Shown here in pieces: positions 8,216-18,580 of a stretch of DNA of 64,000 nucleotides. The translations under genes and the position numbers were made by a program. Below the pieces are notes generated by a model that saw only the letters and a program-made list of their open reading frames with translations, did not search any database and was not told the DNA's origin. Every line of letters begins with the position of its first letter. Position 1 is the first letter of the stretch. The DNA is from Aquidulcibacter sp. (GTDB lineage: Bacteria; Pseudomonadota; Alphaproteobacteria; Caulobacterales; Aquidulcibacteraceae), in NCBI GenBank assembly GCA_027532555.1, contig JAPZTJ010000009.1, positions 1 through 64,000 on the forward strand, given 5' to 3'.

Positions 8216-10018
8216 ATGACTCCCCGTGAAAACATCCGTAATTTCTCCATCGTTGCCCATATCGACCATGGCAAGTCCACTTTGTCAGACCGCCTGATTC
8301 AATTGACCGGCGGCCTCACCCAGCGTGAGATGAAGGAACAAGTGCTCGACAGCATGGATATCGAGCGGGAGCGTGGCATCACGATCAAGGCGCAGACCGT
8401 GCGCCTCGAATTCCAGCGCGAAGGCCAAGACTATATTCTAAATCTGATCGACACCCCGGGCCATGTCGACTTTGCTTATGAAGTCTCGCGCTCTTTGGCG
8501 GCGTGCGAAGGCGCGCTTTTGGTGGTGGACGCCAGCCAAGGCGTGGAAGCCCAGACCTTGGCCAATGTCTATCAAGCCATTGATGCCGATCTGGAGATCG
8601 TGCCCGTCCTCAACAAGATTGATCTGCCCGCCGCAGAACCCGATCGCGTTAAGGCGCAGATCGAAGAAGTGATTGGCATTGATGCCTCTCAATCTGTGAT
8701 GATCTCGGCCAAAACCGGCCTTGGCATTGAGGATGTTCTGGAAGCCATCATTACCCGCCTGCCGCCTCCCAAGACAGGCGACCGCGATGCGCCGTTGAAG
8801 GCACTTTTGATGGACGCCTATTACGACCAATATTTGGGCGTGGTGGTTCTGGTTCGCATCATTGATGGCGTCATGAAAAAGGGCATGAAAGTCCGCATGA
8901 TGGCGACCGGGGCCAATTACAGCCTCGACCGCGTCGGCGTGTTTAAGCCCAAGATTACCGAAGTAGACGAATTGGGACCCGGCGAAATCGGCTTCCTGAC
9001 CGCTTCGATCAAAGAAGTAGCTGACGCTGCTGTTGGCGACACGATCACAGAGGAGCGTCGTCAGACGACCAGCATGCTGCCGGGCTTTAAGCCCGCCCAG
9101 CCGGTGGTGTTCTGCGGCCTATTCCCCGTTGACGCGGCCGACTTTGAAGACCTGCGCGCCGCCATGGGCCGCCTCCGCCTGAATGACGCCAGCTTCTCCT
9201 ACGAAATGGAAACCAGCGCGGCTCTGGGCTTCGGCTTTCGCTGTGGCTTCTTAGGTCTCTTGCATTTGGAGATCATTCAAGAGCGCCTAAGCCGTGAGTT
9301 CAATCTCGACCTGATCGCAACCGCCCCTTCGGTTGTCTATGAAATTAAGATGAAGAATGGCGACACGCTTCATTTGCATAATCCTGCCGACATGCCTGAT
9401 GTGATGGCGATTGAGGCGATTGAGGAGCCTTGGATTAAGGCGACCATCCTCACACCGGACGAATATCTGGGTGGCATTATGAAGCTGTGTCAGGATCGCC
9501 GTGGTAACCAACGCGAGCTAACCTATGTCGGCACGCGCGCCATGTTGGTCTATGAACTGCCGTTGAATGAAGTCGTCTTTGACTTCTATGACCGCTTGAA
9601 GAGCATCTCAAAAGGCTATGCCTCGTTCGACTATACGATTGAGGATTATAAGCCCGGCAATCTCGTCAAAATGTCCATTCTCGTGAATGAAGAGCCCGTT
9701 GATGCCCTGTCGATGCTGGTGCACGCAGGCCGCGCTGAAATGCGTGGGCGTTCCATGTGCGAGAAGCTCAAAGACCTGATCCCGCAACATTTGTTCAAGA
9801 TCCCCATCCAAGCCGCCATTGGTGGCCGCGTGGTTGCGCGGGAAACCATCTCGGCCATGCGCAAGGATGTGACGGCGAAATGCTATGGCGGCGACGCCAG
9901 CCGGAAACGCAAGCTGTTGGACAAGCAAAAGGCCGGTAAGAAGCGCATGCGCCAGTTCGGCAGCGTCGATATCCCGCAAGAGGCCTTCATCGCTGCCTTG
10001 AAGATGGATGCCGACTAG
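8216..10018 (+). CDS. lepA: Elongation factor 4 (LepA)
   Basis: Translational GTPase LepA/EF4, 600 residues (E. coli 599). It binds the ribosome and can back-translocate or remodel stalled complexes. Visible: G1 HIDHGKS (about 15-21), the switch segment with [12 protein letters not shown]3 DTPGHVDF, G4 NKIDLP, and the LepA-specific C-terminal domain rich in Lys/Arg ([19 protein letters not shown]). The start at 8216 fits the family N-terminus. It lies 56 bp after the alpha-galactosidase and probably has its own promoter. Confidence 0.97.
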   Translation: MTPRENIRNFSIVAHIDHGKSTLSDRLIQLTGGLTQREMKEQVLDSMDIERERGITIKAQTVRLEFQREGQDYILNLIDTPGHVDFAYEVSRSLAACEGALLVVDASQGVEAQTLANVYQAIDADLEIVPVLNKIDLPAAEPDRVKAQIEEVIGIDASQSVMISAKTGLGIEDVLEAIITRLPPPKTGDRDAPLKALLMDAYYDQYLGVVVLVRIIDGVMKKGMKVRMMATGANYSLDRVGVFKPKITEVDELGPGEIGFLTASIKEVADAAVGDTITEERRQTTSMLPGFKPAQPVVFCGLFPVDAADFEDLRAAMGRLRLNDASFSYEMETSAALGFGFRCGFLGLLHLEIIQERLSREFNLDLIATAPSVVYEIKMKNGDTLHLHNPADMPDVMAIEAIEEPWIKATILTPDEYLGGIMKLCQDRRGNQRELTYVGTRAMLVYELPLNEVVFDFYDRLKSISKGYASFDYTIEDYKPGNLVKMSILVNEEPVDALSMLVHAGRAEMRGRSMCEKLKDLIPQHLFKIPIQAAIGGRVVARETISAMRKDVTAKCYGGDASRKRKLLDKQKAGKKRMRQFGSVDIPQEAFIAALKMDAD

Positions 10019-10020
10019 AT

Positions 10021-10446
10021 TCAGACCTGCTTTCTAAGAACACCACTTGCGAAAACCGGGATCAGATAAAGCAATAAGAATCCGGTATTGGAAATGGCGT
10101 TGCCCGGCGTGTTCAGAGCTATAGAAATACTGCTGTCGACACCCCACCAAACCAAAATTGCCCCTGTCATGGGTCGCCAGAGCGATAGATTCGGCTGCTT
10201 CAGCGCCGTTTGGACAAGTGTCAGCAGGGTAAGCGCCCATCCCATCATCACGGCGCCCAGAATGGCTGCGGTGAGGCGCAAGCTTTCATGCCACCCGCTC
10301 TGCCCATCCAAGGGCCAATAAATCACATCATAGAAAAGGCGGACTGCCGCATCGGTCTGCGGCCAAGCGCTACCGGCAAAGATGACACCTAGACCCAGAA
10401 CCAAATAGCACCAAACCGTCAACCAATGCCGCCAGATTGCTGACAT
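10021..10446 (-). CDS. Four-helix membrane protein, unknown function
   Basis: Hypothetical 141-residue protein with about four transmembrane helices (near residues 8-27, 56-80, 90-110 and 117-136) and a Trp-rich N-terminal half. No motif suggests a function. It converges on lepA, the stop codons being only 2 bp apart, and is divergent from the epimerase gene at 10654. The hydrophobic profile, clean start and absence of better frames support it as a real gene. Confidence 0.65.
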   Translation of the reverse strand: MSAIWRHWLTVWCYLVLGLGVIFAGSAWPQTDAAVRLFYDVIYWPLDGQSGWHESLRLTAAILGAVMMGWALTLLTLVQTALKQPNLSLWRPMTGAILVWWGVDSSISIALNTPGNAISNTGFLLLYLIPVFASGVLRKQV

Positions 10447-10653
10447 CGTCTGTCCCCCACCCTCAAACCTATGGCACTCTAACAGACTGGTCAGGCCGAT
10501 AACAATTACGTGCTAGGTCATCTTGTCTGCTTGAGACGGTGGCAATCGTGCACCAATCCAGCGATGATGTGCGGGTGAGTAACGGGTTTGGTCGGTGGCA
10601 CTTCACTAGGCGGTTGTCGCCTGACCTTTGGCCCGATTGTGAGGGACGGAAAG

Positions 10654-11676
10654 ATGCGCGTGCTGGTCACTGGGGCTGCCGGCTTTATCGGCTTTCACAC
10701 CGCTGCCGCACTGGTGCGGCGCGGCGATGACGTCGTGGGCCTTGATGTCGTCAATGATTATTATGACCCTGCCCTAAAGGAGGCCCGCCTAGCGTTGCTA
10801 GAACGCGTAGCTGCAGATGCCCCGGGTAGCTTCACCTTCATTCGCGCCGACTTGGCTGATGAGGCTGCCGTCGATGCTTGTTTTGCAGGTCATTCCTTTG
10901 ACCGTGTGATCCATTTGGCTGCCCAAGCAGGAGTCCGTTACTCGCTGGAGAATCCACGCGCTTATGTTGCGTCAAACATTGTTGGCTTCACCAATGTTCT
11001 GGAGGCCTGTCGGGCCCACAAGGTAGCGCATCTGACCTATGCCAGCACGTCGAGTGTCTATGGCGGTAATACGCATATGCCCTTTGTTGAAACCAGTGGG
11101 GCAGACCACCCGTTACAATTTTACGCGGCAACCAAGCGCGCCAATGAATTGATGGCCCACTCTTACAGCCACTTGTTCGGCTTGCCGACCACAGGCCTGC
11201 GCTTCTTCACGGTTTATGGGCCCTGGGGCCGACCGGATATGTCACCTTATTTGTTCACGAAGGCGATCTTCGAAGGAGAGCCGATTCAAGTCTTCAATTT
11301 TGGCCATCACAGCCGCGACTTCACCTATGTTGATGATATTGTTGAAGGTGTTGTCCGCATCAGTGACCAGATTGCTGCACCAAATCCGAATTGGGAAAGC
11401 GATGCGCCAGACCCATCTTCATCGTCAGCGCCCTACCGCATCTATAACATCGGCAATAGCAGTCCTGTCTTGTTAGCAGACTATATTGCCGCGATCGAAA
11501 ATGCTGTGGGCAAGAAGGCAATCCTGAAAATGCTGCCGCTTCAGCCCGGTGACGTACCAGATACTTCCGCAGATGTTACTGCACTGGTCGCCGCAATCGG
11601 CTATAAGCCATCAACACCCATCCAAGTCGGCGTAGATGCTTTCGTGGATTGGTACCGTAAGTATCATGGGCTTTAA
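10654..11676 (+). CDS. UDP-glucuronate 4-epimerase (extended SDR)
   Basis: NAD-dependent epimerase interconverting UDP-glucuronate and UDP-galacturonate, 340 residues, a precursor step for envelope polysaccharides. Seen: Rossmann motif TGAAGFIG near the N-terminus, the [13 protein letters not shown] segment characteristic of the GAE/WbnF-type epimerases, and the YAATK catalytic pair (Tyr157, Lys161). An in-frame ATG exists at 10588, but ATG 10654 starts the Rossmann strand directly (MRVLVTG) and is preceded by GAGGGACGG, so it is preferred. A UDP-glucose or dTDP-sugar epimerase is the alternative. The NDYYD motif argues for the uronate enzyme. Confidence 0.85.
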   Translation: MRVLVTGAAGFIGFHTAAALVRRGDDVVGLDVVNDYYDPALKEARLALLERVAADAPGSFTFIRADLADEAAVDACFAGHSFDRVIHLAAQAGVRYSLENPRAYVASNIVGFTNVLEACRAHKVAHLTYASTSSVYGGNTHMPFVETSGADHPLQFYAATKRANELMAHSYSHLFGLPTTGLRFFTVYGPWGRPDMSPYLFTKAIFEGEPIQVFNFGHHSRDFTYVDDIVEGVVRISDQIAAPNPNWESDAPDPSSSSAPYRIYNIGNSSPVLLADYIAAIENAVGKKAILKMLPLQPGDVPDTSADVTALVAAIGYKPSTPIQVGVDAFVDWYRKYHGL

Positions 11677-11710
11677 GCCCCAGTTTTCATCATGAAACGA
11701 TAGGCCGCAA

Positions 11711-13108
11711 ATGGACGCGCAATTTTCGACCATGACCCGCATAAAGGATTTCGTCGGGCCGCAAGGCTGGACTGAGGACCCTGACCTGATCGCCCCTCAT
11801 TTGATTGAGTGGCGTGACCGATGGAGTGGGTCTGCGCCGATTCTGCTGATGCCGGCCTCAACATCTGAAGCGCAAATGATTATCAGCCAATGCAATGAAG
11901 CGGGTTTGGCCATGACGACGCAGGGCGGCAATACAGGGCTCGTGGGCGCTCAAATTCCCAAGGGTGAGGTGTTGATTTCCACCAAGCGCCTCAATGCTAT
12001 TCGCTCCGTCGATCCGGTCGATGATGCCATCGTCGCTGAGGCCGGTGTGATTTTAACCCAAGTCCAAGAAGCCGCGCGTCAAATCGGCAAGCGCTTCCCG
12101 TTGAGCTTGGCTTCAGAAGGCTCCGCCACCATCGGCGGTCTGATCTCGACCAATGCCGGTGGCGTCCATGTGCGCCGTCACGGCATGATGCGGGCCCAGA
12201 TTTTAGGGCTTGAGGCGGTGCTGCCGAACGGGTCGCTCTACGAAGGCCTGTCGGCCTTGCGCAAAGACAATACGGGCTATGACCTCAAGCAGTTATTCAT
12301 CGGGGCCGAGGGAACTTTGGGTCTGGTTACCGCTGCAACCCTGAAGCTGGTTGCCCAACCCCGCCACACGACCGTGGCTTTGTTGGCGTTGGAAACGCCT
12401 GAGCAAGCTGTCGAATTATTGCATCGCCTTGAAGCCGAGACCGCAGCGGTGGCTGCGTTTGAAGTGATGAACCATCTGGGCGTCTCGCTCGCGCTCAAAA
12501 ACATCGCCAATGTACGGGTCCCCTTCGCCGAGGTACCGCCTTGGCTGGCTTTGGTGGAGTTTGAGGGGGCCAATGCTGATTTGGTTGAGAAGGTGGAAGA
12601 GGCGCTCGCCTCAGCCCTTGAAGCTGGGCTCGCCCTTGACGCTGTCGTTGCCCAGAATGAGGCGCAGGCAAAGTCCTTTTGGTATTTGCGAGAGGAAATG
12701 AGTGCGTGCCAAAAACCAGAAGGCGTAGCCGCGAAGCATGATGTTTCGGTCCCCGTCTCCAAGATTCCAGCTTTTCTGACCCTCGCTGATGTGGCGGCAG
12801 AAAAAGTAGCGCCCGGTGCGCGGATTGTGGCTTTTGGCCACTGTAGCGATGGTAATATCCATTATGATGTGATCCAGCCCAGCACGATGTCATCAGAGGC
12901 CTATAAGACGTTGGTGCCGCAGATGAATGAGGCGATCCATGATGTCGCGATGTCATTCAACGGCTCGATCTCGGCCGAACATGGCATTGGCATCAGCCGT
13001 CGCGATGAGTTTTTACGGCGAGAGCCAGAAGCTCATTTGACCCTCATGCGTGCCATTAAGGCCAGCTTTGACCCCAAAAACATCATGAACCCACGTGTGC
13101 TGCTCTAA
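11711..13108 (+). CDS. FAD-linked D-2-hydroxyacid dehydrogenase (D-lactate/D-2-hydroxyglutarate type)
   Basis: FAD-binding PCMH oxidoreductase of the GlcD/D-2-hydroxyglutarate dehydrogenase group, 465 residues. The FAD motifs QGGNTGLVGAQ (71-81) and EGSATIGGLISTNAGG (136-151) are clear, and the C-terminal domain has GHCSDGNIHYDV and SAEHGIG, which supply metal and substrate ligands. It oxidises D-2-hydroxyacids and passes electrons to an acceptor. Substrate (D-2-hydroxyglutarate, D-lactate or glycolate) cannot be fixed from sequence. Its last 4 bp overlap the end of the convergent hydrolase gene. Confidence 0.85.
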   Translation: MDAQFSTMTRIKDFVGPQGWTEDPDLIAPHLIEWRDRWSGSAPILLMPASTSEAQMIISQCNEAGLAMTTQGGNTGLVGAQIPKGEVLISTKRLNAIRSVDPVDDAIVAEAGVILTQVQEAARQIGKRFPLSLASEGSATIGGLISTNAGGVHVRRHGMMRAQILGLEAVLPNGSLYEGLSALRKDNTGYDLKQLFIGAEGTLGLVTAATLKLVAQPRHTTVALLALETPEQAVELLHRLEAETAAVAAFEVMNHLGVSLALKNIANVRVPFAEVPPWLALVEFEGANADLVEKVEEALASALEAGLALDAVVAQNEAQAKSFWYLREEMSACQKPEGVAAKHDVSVPVSKIPAFLTLADVAAEKVAPGARIVAFGHCSDGNIHYDVIQPSTMSSEAYKTLVPQMNEAIHDVAMSFNGSISAEHGIGISRRDEFLRREPEAHLTLMRAIKASFDPKNIMNPRVLL

Positions 13109-13875
13109 AGTAGCTGGCGGGCCATCCAGTCGGCAAAGCGCGCTTGGGCATCTGCGGTTTGAGCCGGGTTGAACCGAAACGTCGGATTGACAGAGGTTTC
13201 TTCGTCAAAGGAATGGGTGGCACCGGGATAAATATGGGTCTCGACAGACGCACCGGCACCGCGAATTTTATTAGCCGCCTTGAGTGGATACCGCGTGCCA
13301 GACAAGGTGTCGTCCTCACCCAACATGAGGAAAGCCGGAATGGGCTTTTGCCAACCCCGGCGCAGCGTTTGGGCGCCAAGGCCACACCAAGGATAGACCA
13401 AAAATGCCGCAGCTAGCCCTTGAAGCGGATCAGCGGGAAAGCCCTCTAAGTCCGCAAATTCTGCCACTTCAGTCCCAAGCGCGAGGGCATCCATCACAGT
13501 CCAGCCGCCATGGCTCCACCCCGCTGCGGCGAGACGATCTCCCTGCACCCAGTCTTGGTCGCGCGCCCAATGCATCAGCGAAATCAAATCGCCTGCACGC
13601 TCTCGACCCCACAAACGCATGCCCGAGCAAACAAGCATGCGTGCTTCTATCAGACTGATGCCGCGAGGGCGGTAGGAATCCACCACGACACTGGCAATGC
13701 CCTTGGCCGCCGCGGCTTTGGCATAGGCCGGTTGTGGACCATCGGGATCGCCACACCCGTGAAACAAAAAAACGGTCGGAAACGGGCCTTGCCCCTCTGG
13801 CCTAACAATCTGGCAGAAAGGAAGCAGGCGTTGTGCGCGAGCGTCTAATGTTTCGCGGGGAAACTTTTTCATCAT
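13105..13875 (-). CDS. Dienelactone hydrolase-like alpha/beta hydrolase
   Basis: Cytoplasmic alpha/beta hydrolase, 256 residues. FLFHGCGDPDG forms the oxyanion region (about 37-46), the nucleophile elbow is GWSHGG with Ser121, an acidic residue follows in GEDDTL, and the catalytic His is in GATHSFDE near residue 229. The fold and C-terminal His motif match dienelactone hydrolases, but those normally use Cys as nucleophile. Ser here suggests a general carboxylesterase/acyl hydrolase. The start lies 8 bp after the purH stop with an AGGCGGGG element, so it is probably read through from purH. Substrate unknown. Confidence 0.75.
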   Translation of the reverse strand: MMKKFPRETLDARAQRLLPFCQIVRPEGQGPFPTVFLFHGCGDPDGPQPAYAKAAAAKGIASVVVDSYRPRGISLIEARMLVCSGMRLWGRERAGDLISLMHWARDQDWVQGDRLAAAGWSHGGWTVMDALALGTEVAEFADLEGFPADPLQGLAAAFLVYPWCGLGAQTLRRGWQKPIPAFLMLGEDDTLSGTRYPLKAANKIRGAGASVETHIYPGATHSFDEETSVNPTFRFNPAQTADAQARFADWMARQLL

Positions 13876-13883
13876 CCCCGCCT

Positions 13884-15470
13884 TTAGTGTCGGAAGTGGC
13901 GCATGCCCGTGAACACCATGGTGATGCCGGCCTCGTCTGCCGCTGCAATCACTTCATCATCGCGGATCGAGCCGCCGGGTTGGATCACCGCCGTCGCGCC
14001 AGCCTCAACAGCTTGTAACAAACCATCTGCAAACGGGAAGAAAGCATCCGAAGCGCAAGCAGACCCGATGGTCGCCGCTTGGCTCCAACCAGCAGTCTCC
14101 GCTGCTTCCACGGCGCGTACGGCAGCAATCCGCGCGGAATCACGCCGGTTCATTTGGCCAGCGCCAATGCCAGCGGTGACGCCATTCTTGGCATAGACGA
14201 TCGCATTAGATTTCACATGCTTGGCAACTCGGAAGGCAAACAGCATGTCGGTTAGCTCTTGCGCGGTTGGGGCACGCTTGGTCACCACTTTCAGGTCTGG
14301 TGGCATAATGCGCCCGGTATCGCGGTTCTGGACCAAGAAGCCGCCGGCCAAGGTCCGGAAGGTCAGGCCTGCTTGAGTAGGATCTGGCAAACCACCGGCC
14401 AGCAAAAGGCGGAGGTTTTTCTTCTTAGCAAAGATGGCTTGTGCATCTTCATCGGCATCGGGAGCAATAACAACTTCGGTAAAGATTTTGACGATCTCTT
14501 CAGCCGCTGCGCCATCCAATTTGCGGTTACACGCCACAATGCCACCAAAAGCTGAAACCGGGTCACAGGCCAAAGCGCGCAAGTAAGCGTCCGTCAGTGA
14601 CGCTCCAATCGCGACCCCGCACGGGTTGGCGTGCTTGATGATGGCCACGGCTGCGGCTTCGCTCGCATCAAATTCACCGACCAATTCATAGGCGGCGTCT
14701 GTATCATTGAGATTATTGTAGGAGAGCTCTTTGCCTTGCAATTGACGCGCGGTGGACACACCGGGACGCCTCTCCGTGGTGGCGTAAAAGGCTGCAACTT
14801 GATGCGGGTTCTCGCCATAGCGCAGGCTTTGGACTTTTGGACCACCAAAGGCGCGCCAATCGGGAGAGGCTTCACCAACTTGACCCGCATACCAGCCCGA
14901 AATCGCCGCATCATAGGCCGCGGTACGGGCATAGGCTTTCGCGGCCAATTGCTTGCGCGTGATCTCTTGGGTGCCGCCATGCGCCGTCATGTCGGCCAAG
15001 ACCTTTTGTACATCGCCCAAATCGGTTGCCACCGCACACCAGTCAAAATTCTTAGCCCCCGCCCGGATCATCGCAGGCCCACCAATGTCGATATTCTCAA
15101 CGCAGGTTTCAAAGTCTGCACCAGACGCCAAAGTTGCCTCAAATGGATACAAATTGACCCACAACAGATCGATGCCTTCAATCCCATGCTGGGTCATCGC
15201 AGCCTCATGATCGGCAACATGGCGCAGGGCTAACAAGCCGCCGTGGACCGCAGGATGCAAAGTCTTCACCCGGCCATCCATCATTTCGGGAAAGCCAGTC
15301 ACATCCGCCACATCGATAACCGCCAAACCTGCCGCAGCCAAGGCCTTGCTGGTACCACCGGTGGAAACCAGAACCACCCCTTGATCGGCCAGCTGGCGCG
15401 CCGTTTCAATCAGCCCCGTTTTATCTGAAACCGAGATAAGGGCTCGGCGGACGGGACGGATCGTGGACAT
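13884..15470 (-). CDS. purH: Bifunctional AICAR formyltransferase/IMP cyclohydrolase
   Basis: Last two steps of purine synthesis (AICAR to FAICAR to IMP), 528 residues (E. coli 529). N-terminal MGS-like cyclohydrolase domain with [17 protein letters not shown] and [13 protein letters not shown]-terminal formyltransferase with [12 protein letters not shown] and [11 protein letters not shown]. The frame opens at a TTG (15500), but the ATG at 15470 has GGAG 8 nt upstream and gives the family N-terminus, so it is preferred. The downstream hydrolase gene follows after 8 bp. Confidence 0.97.
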   Translation of the reverse strand: MSTIRPVRRALISVSDKTGLIETARQLADQGVVLVSTGGTSKALAAAGLAVIDVADVTGFPEMMDGRVKTLHPAVHGGLLALRHVADHEAAMTQHGIEGIDLLWVNLYPFEATLASGADFETCVENIDIGGPAMIRAGAKNFDWCAVATDLGDVQKVLADMTAHGGTQEITRKQLAAKAYARTAAYDAAISGWYAGQVGEASPDWRAFGGPKVQSLRYGENPHQVAAFYATTERRPGVSTARQLQGKELSYNNLNDTDAAYELVGEFDASEAAAVAIIKHANPCGVAIGASLTDAYLRALACDPVSAFGGIVACNRKLDGAAAEEIVKIFTEVVIAPDADEDAQAIFAKKKNLRLLLAGGLPDPTQAGLTFRTLAGGFLVQNRDTGRIMPPDLKVVTKRAPTAQELTDMLFAFRVAKHVKSNAIVYAKNGVTAGIGAGQMNRRDSARIAAVRAVEAAETAGWSQAATIGSACASDAFFPFADGLLQAVEAGATAVIQPGGSIRDDEVIAAADEAGITMVFTGMRHFRH

Positions 15471-15558
15471 GGTTTTGGCTCCGGCGAGGGGTGAACGCAA
15501 TTAAGAAGCGCCGCTTATAGGCTGCGAATCGGCCTGTGGCGACAGGGGGTGCACAGCC

Positions 15559-16302
15559 TCAGACAACCGGCGGTTTGAGCACTTTCTTGGTGGGCTTTTT
15601 CGCTGCAGGTTTGGCCTTTTTTGGGGCGTCTGCCGGGTTTGGAGTCTTGGTCTTGAATTTACAGATCTCAGCAATGCCACAACGCCAACAGGCGGGCTTT
15701 CGCGCATCACAAACATAGCGGCCATGTAGGATCAGCCAGTGATGCGCACCCTTCTTGTAGGTGTCAGGCGTCACGCGCTCCAGCACTGCTTCAACCTGAT
15801 CTGGGTTTTTCCCGGGGGCCAAGCCCGTCCGGTTCGAGACGCGGAAGATGTGTGTGTCGACGGCGATGGTCGGCTCACCAAAGGCCTCGTTCAGTACGAC
15901 ATTGGCCGTCTTGCGGCCAACACCTGGAAGCTCGGTCAGGGCATCGCGATTGCGGGGCACGTCGCCGCCGTATTTCTCTAGCAACAGCTCTGACAAAGCG
16001 ATCACATTCTTTGCCTTGTTGCGCCACAGGCCAATGGTCTTGATGTAGTTCGCAACACCCTCTTCCCCTAAAGCCACCATTTTTTCGGGCGTATTGGCTA
16101 CAGCAAACAAGCGCTTGGTTGCCTTATTCACCCCGACATCGGTCGCTTGAGCCGAAAGGGCGACTGCCACCACCAGCGTGTAGGGGTCGGTATAGTCCAA
16201 CTCGGTGCGAGGATCCGGGCGCTCTGCCGCCAATTGCGCGTAGAGGGCGGCAATTTCAGCGGCTTTTAGTTTTGATTTTGCGACTTTTGCTTTCGTGGCC
16301 AT
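15559..16302 (-). CDS. nth: Endonuclease III
   Basis: Base-excision repair DNA glycosylase/AP lyase for oxidised pyrimidines, 247 residues. The helix-hairpin-helix LPGVGRKTANVVL holds the catalytic Lys, the VDTHIFRVSNR segment holds the catalytic Asp, and the [4Fe-4S] cluster motif is C-X6-C-X2-C-X5-C. Beyond the cluster a Lys/Pro/Ala-rich tail of about 35 residues is longer than in E. coli Nth (211 aa) and may add non-specific DNA affinity. It is divergent from the DUF2244 gene, a pairing seen in other alphaproteobacteria. Confidence 0.95.
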   Translation of the reverse strand: MATKAKVAKSKLKAAEIAALYAQLAAERPDPRTELDYTDPYTLVVAVALSAQATDVGVNKATKRLFAVANTPEKMVALGEEGVANYIKTIGLWRNKAKNVIALSELLLEKYGGDVPRNRDALTELPGVGRKTANVVLNEAFGEPTIAVDTHIFRVSNRTGLAPGKNPDQVEAVLERVTPDTYKKGAHHWLILHGRYVCDARKPACWRCGIAEICKFKTKTPNPADAPKKAKPAAKKPTKKVLKPPVV

Positions 16303-16411
16303 GCGCCCGCCTTAGACAATTGTGGACGAACTCGCTAGCCCCTTCGCGACGTCATAAACTTACTACATTGTTCAACTGTGCTTTCGGAAAGTTTGCGCTA
16401 GCTTAAGCGTC

Positions 16412-16951
16412 ATGAGCACGTCGATCACCGCCCTTTCAGATGCCCCAGAATTTGATCAGCGTGATGCCATTTATATGGACGCCGTGCTGCGCCCCAACCG
16501 ATCGCTCTCGGTACATGGTTTTCGCATTGTGATGCTGTCCTTGGCGGCTATGAGCTTCTTTGCAGGGCTAGCTTTTCTTGCGATTGGCGCTTGGCCTGTT
16601 ATTGGCTTTTTCGGCTTGGATATCATCTTGGTCTATCTGGCGTTTAAGGTGAACTTCAAATCAGGCGCTCGCGAATGCGAGACGGTGAAGGTAAGTGCCG
16701 CGCAAGTGGCAATCTCTAAGACCTGTCATCGCGGCAAAGTAGGATGGTGGCGCGTCAGTCCTAGTTTTGCACGCGTCATTGTAGACGAACTCAACGAGTA
16801 TGAGACACAAGTGACCCTATCTGCCGGCGGGGCTAGTCTGCCCTTAGCAACCTGCCTGTCACCGTCGGAACGCGTTGCATTTGCCGCCGCCCTCAAAGCT
16901 GCGCTAGAACAAGCGCGCGACGAGCGCTACCCAACAGAAGTGACTGTTTGA
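16412..16951 (+). CDS. DUF2244 membrane protein
   Basis: A 179-residue protein with two adjacent membrane helices (about residues 38-57 and 61-80) and a C-terminal cytoplasmic domain containing [12 protein letters not shown], the pattern of the DUF2244 family found mainly in alphaproteobacteria. The biochemical role is unknown. It is divergent from nth and overlaps the start region of the following VOC gene, whose preferred ATG lies 12 bp after this stop, so the two are likely co-transcribed. Confidence 0.85.
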   Translation: MSTSITALSDAPEFDQRDAIYMDAVLRPNRSLSVHGFRIVMLSLAAMSFFAGLAFLAIGAWPVIGFFGLDIILVYLAFKVNFKSGARECETVKVSAAQVAISKTCHRGKVGWWRVSPSFARVIVDELNEYETQVTLSAGGASLPLATCLSPSERVAFAAALKAALEQARDERYPTEVTV

Positions 16952-16962
16952 AAGGTCCCAAG

Positions 16963-17433
16963 ATGGAATATCTGCACACCATGATCCGCGTCGGTAATTT
17001 AGATGCCGCCTTGGACTTCTTTTGCGGTGGCCTGGGTCTGGTTGAGCTTCGTCGGACCGAAAATGAGAAGGGGCGCTTTACCTTGGTGTTTTTGGCGGCC
17101 CCCGTCGATGCAGACCGTTTCAAGGCGCAAGGCGAGGCCGCACAGAGCGGCCTACCCGGCGGCTTGCCGATGGTGGAATTGACCTACAATTGGGACGAGC
17201 ATGCTTATGATGGCGGCCGCAATTTTGGCCATTTGGCTTACCGGGTCGACGATATCTATGGCTTATGCGCTCATCTGGCAGCGCGTGGCGTGATCATCAA
17301 CCGTCCGCCGCGGGATGGTCATATGGCGTTTGTTCGTTCACCAGACGGCATTTCAGTTGAACTCTTGCAACGTGGTGCCGCTTTAGCCCCACAGGAGCCT
17401 TGGGCCAGCGCTGCCAATATTGGCACTTGGTAA
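16963..17433 (+). CDS. VOC-family glyoxalase I-like protein
   Basis: Vicinal-oxygen-chelate protein of the lactoylglutathione lyase type, about 156 residues. Two beta-alpha-beta-beta-beta repeats are visible, with metal-ligand candidates His in LHTMIRV, Glu in the first repeat, His in FGHLAYRV and Glu in [10 protein letters not shown]. Together these fit glyoxalase I (methylglyoxal-glutathione hemithioacetal to S-lactoylglutathione). The frame opens at TTG 16948, but ATG 16963 gives the standard [10 protein letters not shown] start with GGTCCCAAG before it. Other VOC dioxygenases or isomerases cannot be excluded. Confidence 0.85.
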   Translation: MEYLHTMIRVGNLDAALDFFCGGLGLVELRRTENEKGRFTLVFLAAPVDADRFKAQGEAAQSGLPGGLPMVELTYNWDEHAYDGGRNFGHLAYRVDDIYGLCAHLAARGVIINRPPRDGHMAFVRSPDGISVELLQRGAALAPQEPWASAANIGTW

Positions 17434-17492
17434 GAGGCTTGATCTAAAGGCTGCAAACGACAGACAAAAAGACGATTGGGGAGGCAGAAGCG

Positions 17493-18446
17493 ATGCATAA
17501 ACGATTTTTGGCTTTGATAGGGGTGGCTCTGGCTGGCATGATGGCTGTGGCTTGCAGCCCCGATTTGCCCCGTGCCGTCGCTGAGGCCCGCTATACCTCA
17601 CCAACGTCACAGTTCATCAACATCAGCGATGGCGTCCGCCTACACGTGCGGGATGAAGGCAAGCGTGAGGCACCCGTGCTGATCCTCGCTCATGGCTCAA
17701 ATGCTTCCCTCCATACGTGGGAGCCGTGGGTGGGACACCTCAAAGACAATTGGCGGGTCATCAGTTTTGACTTTCCTGCCCATGGCCTGACGGGCCCGTC
17801 TAAGAGTGGGATTTATTCAGGCACGACCTATGTGCAGGTCGTGGACGATTTGGCTCAGCATTTCAAAGTCGATCGCTTTGTCTTGGGCGGTAATTCCATG
17901 GGCGGGGCTGTGGCTTGGCGCTATGCATTGGCTCACCCTGAAAAAGTCGCAGGCCTCATTCTGGTGGATGCGGCTGGCTATCCCCGCGATACAGGCAAGC
18001 CACCCCTGATCTTTCGTTTGGCACGTGCACCAATTCTTGGTGATGTGTTCTCCCGTATCAGTACCAAAGGCATGATCGAGTCCAACCTTAAGCAAGTGAT
18101 CGTGGATGATGCCTTGGTGACGCCAGAAATGGTGCAGCGCTATCATGACCTTTTGATGCGTGAAGGTAATCGCCAAGCAACTTTAGCCCGCATGCGGGCG
18201 GGCCCTGATGTACCCACAGCCTATCAGCAAATCCCCACCATTACTGCCCCAACCTTGGTGATTTGGGGTGAAGCCGATCCCTGGATCCCGTTCGCAGACG
18301 CCAAGCGTTTTACCCAAGAGATTAAGGGGGCTAGGCTAGTCGCCTACCCAAATATTGGTCACTTGCCCCAGGAAGAGGTTGCGCTCGCCACGGCGAAGGA
18401 AGTCGACGCCTTCCTCCAGCAAGTCTATCCAAAGCCTGCGCCCTAA
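17493..18446 (+). CDS. Lipoprotein alpha/beta hydrolase
   Basis: Exported alpha/beta hydrolase of 317 residues. The N-terminus is a lipoprotein signal peptide with lipobox AVAC (Cys21), so the enzyme is probably anchored to a membrane on the periplasmic side. The fold shows AHGSNAS (oxyanion), GGNSMGG with nucleophile Ser135, the acidic residue in WGEADPW and the His in NIGHLPQE. It resembles the MhpC/haloalkane-dehalogenase-type family, but the substrate is unknown. A GAGGCAGAAG element precedes the start. It is followed 134 bp later by glmS. Confidence 0.85.
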   Translation: MHKRFLALIGVALAGMMAVACSPDLPRAVAEARYTSPTSQFINISDGVRLHVRDEGKREAPVLILAHGSNASLHTWEPWVGHLKDNWRVISFDFPAHGLTGPSKSGIYSGTTYVQVVDDLAQHFKVDRFVLGGNSMGGAVAWRYALAHPEKVAGLILVDAAGYPRDTGKPPLIFRLARAPILGDVFSRISTKGMIESNLKQVIVDDALVTPEMVQRYHDLLMREGNRQATLARMRAGPDVPTAYQQIPTITAPTLVIWGEADPWIPFADAKRFTQEIKGARLVAYPNIGHLPQEEVALATAKEVDAFLQQVYPKPAP

Positions 18447-18478
18447 TTCCGCTTGCTTGGGAATAAGGGTGCAACGTG

Positions 18479-18497
18479 CTGTCACCAAGAGTGACAG
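18479..18497. other. Inverted repeat upstream of glmS
   Basis: CTGTCAC-CAAGA-GTGACAG, a perfect 7-bp inverted repeat 84 bp before the glmS start and 33 bp after the lipoprotein hydrolase stop. It lacks a T-run, so it could be either a weak transcript end for the hydrolase or an operator for glmS. Confidence 0.45.
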
Positions 18498-18549
18498 TAT
18501 TGGGGGTGGCGCGTCTGGCCTAAGGTTTCTATCAACACTGCACTTGTAT

Positions 18550-18565
18550 AAGTCTCGCAAGACTT
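18550..18565 (+). other. Leader hairpin just before the glmS ribosome-binding site
   Basis: AAGTCT-CGCA-AGACTT, a perfect 6-bp stem with a 4-base loop. It ends one base before the AAAGG Shine-Dalgarno (18567-18571) of glmS, a position where RNA folding could affect initiation. Confidence 0.4.
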
Positions 18566-18580
18566 GAAAGGCGCTTATAG

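Noticed and set aside
13884..15500. purH starting at TTG 15500
   Set aside because: ATG 15470 has a GGAG ribosome-binding element and gives the standard N-terminus and length.
18447..18580. A glmS ribozyme upstream of glmS
   Set aside because: The core ribozyme pattern is not present. Only two simple hairpins are seen.
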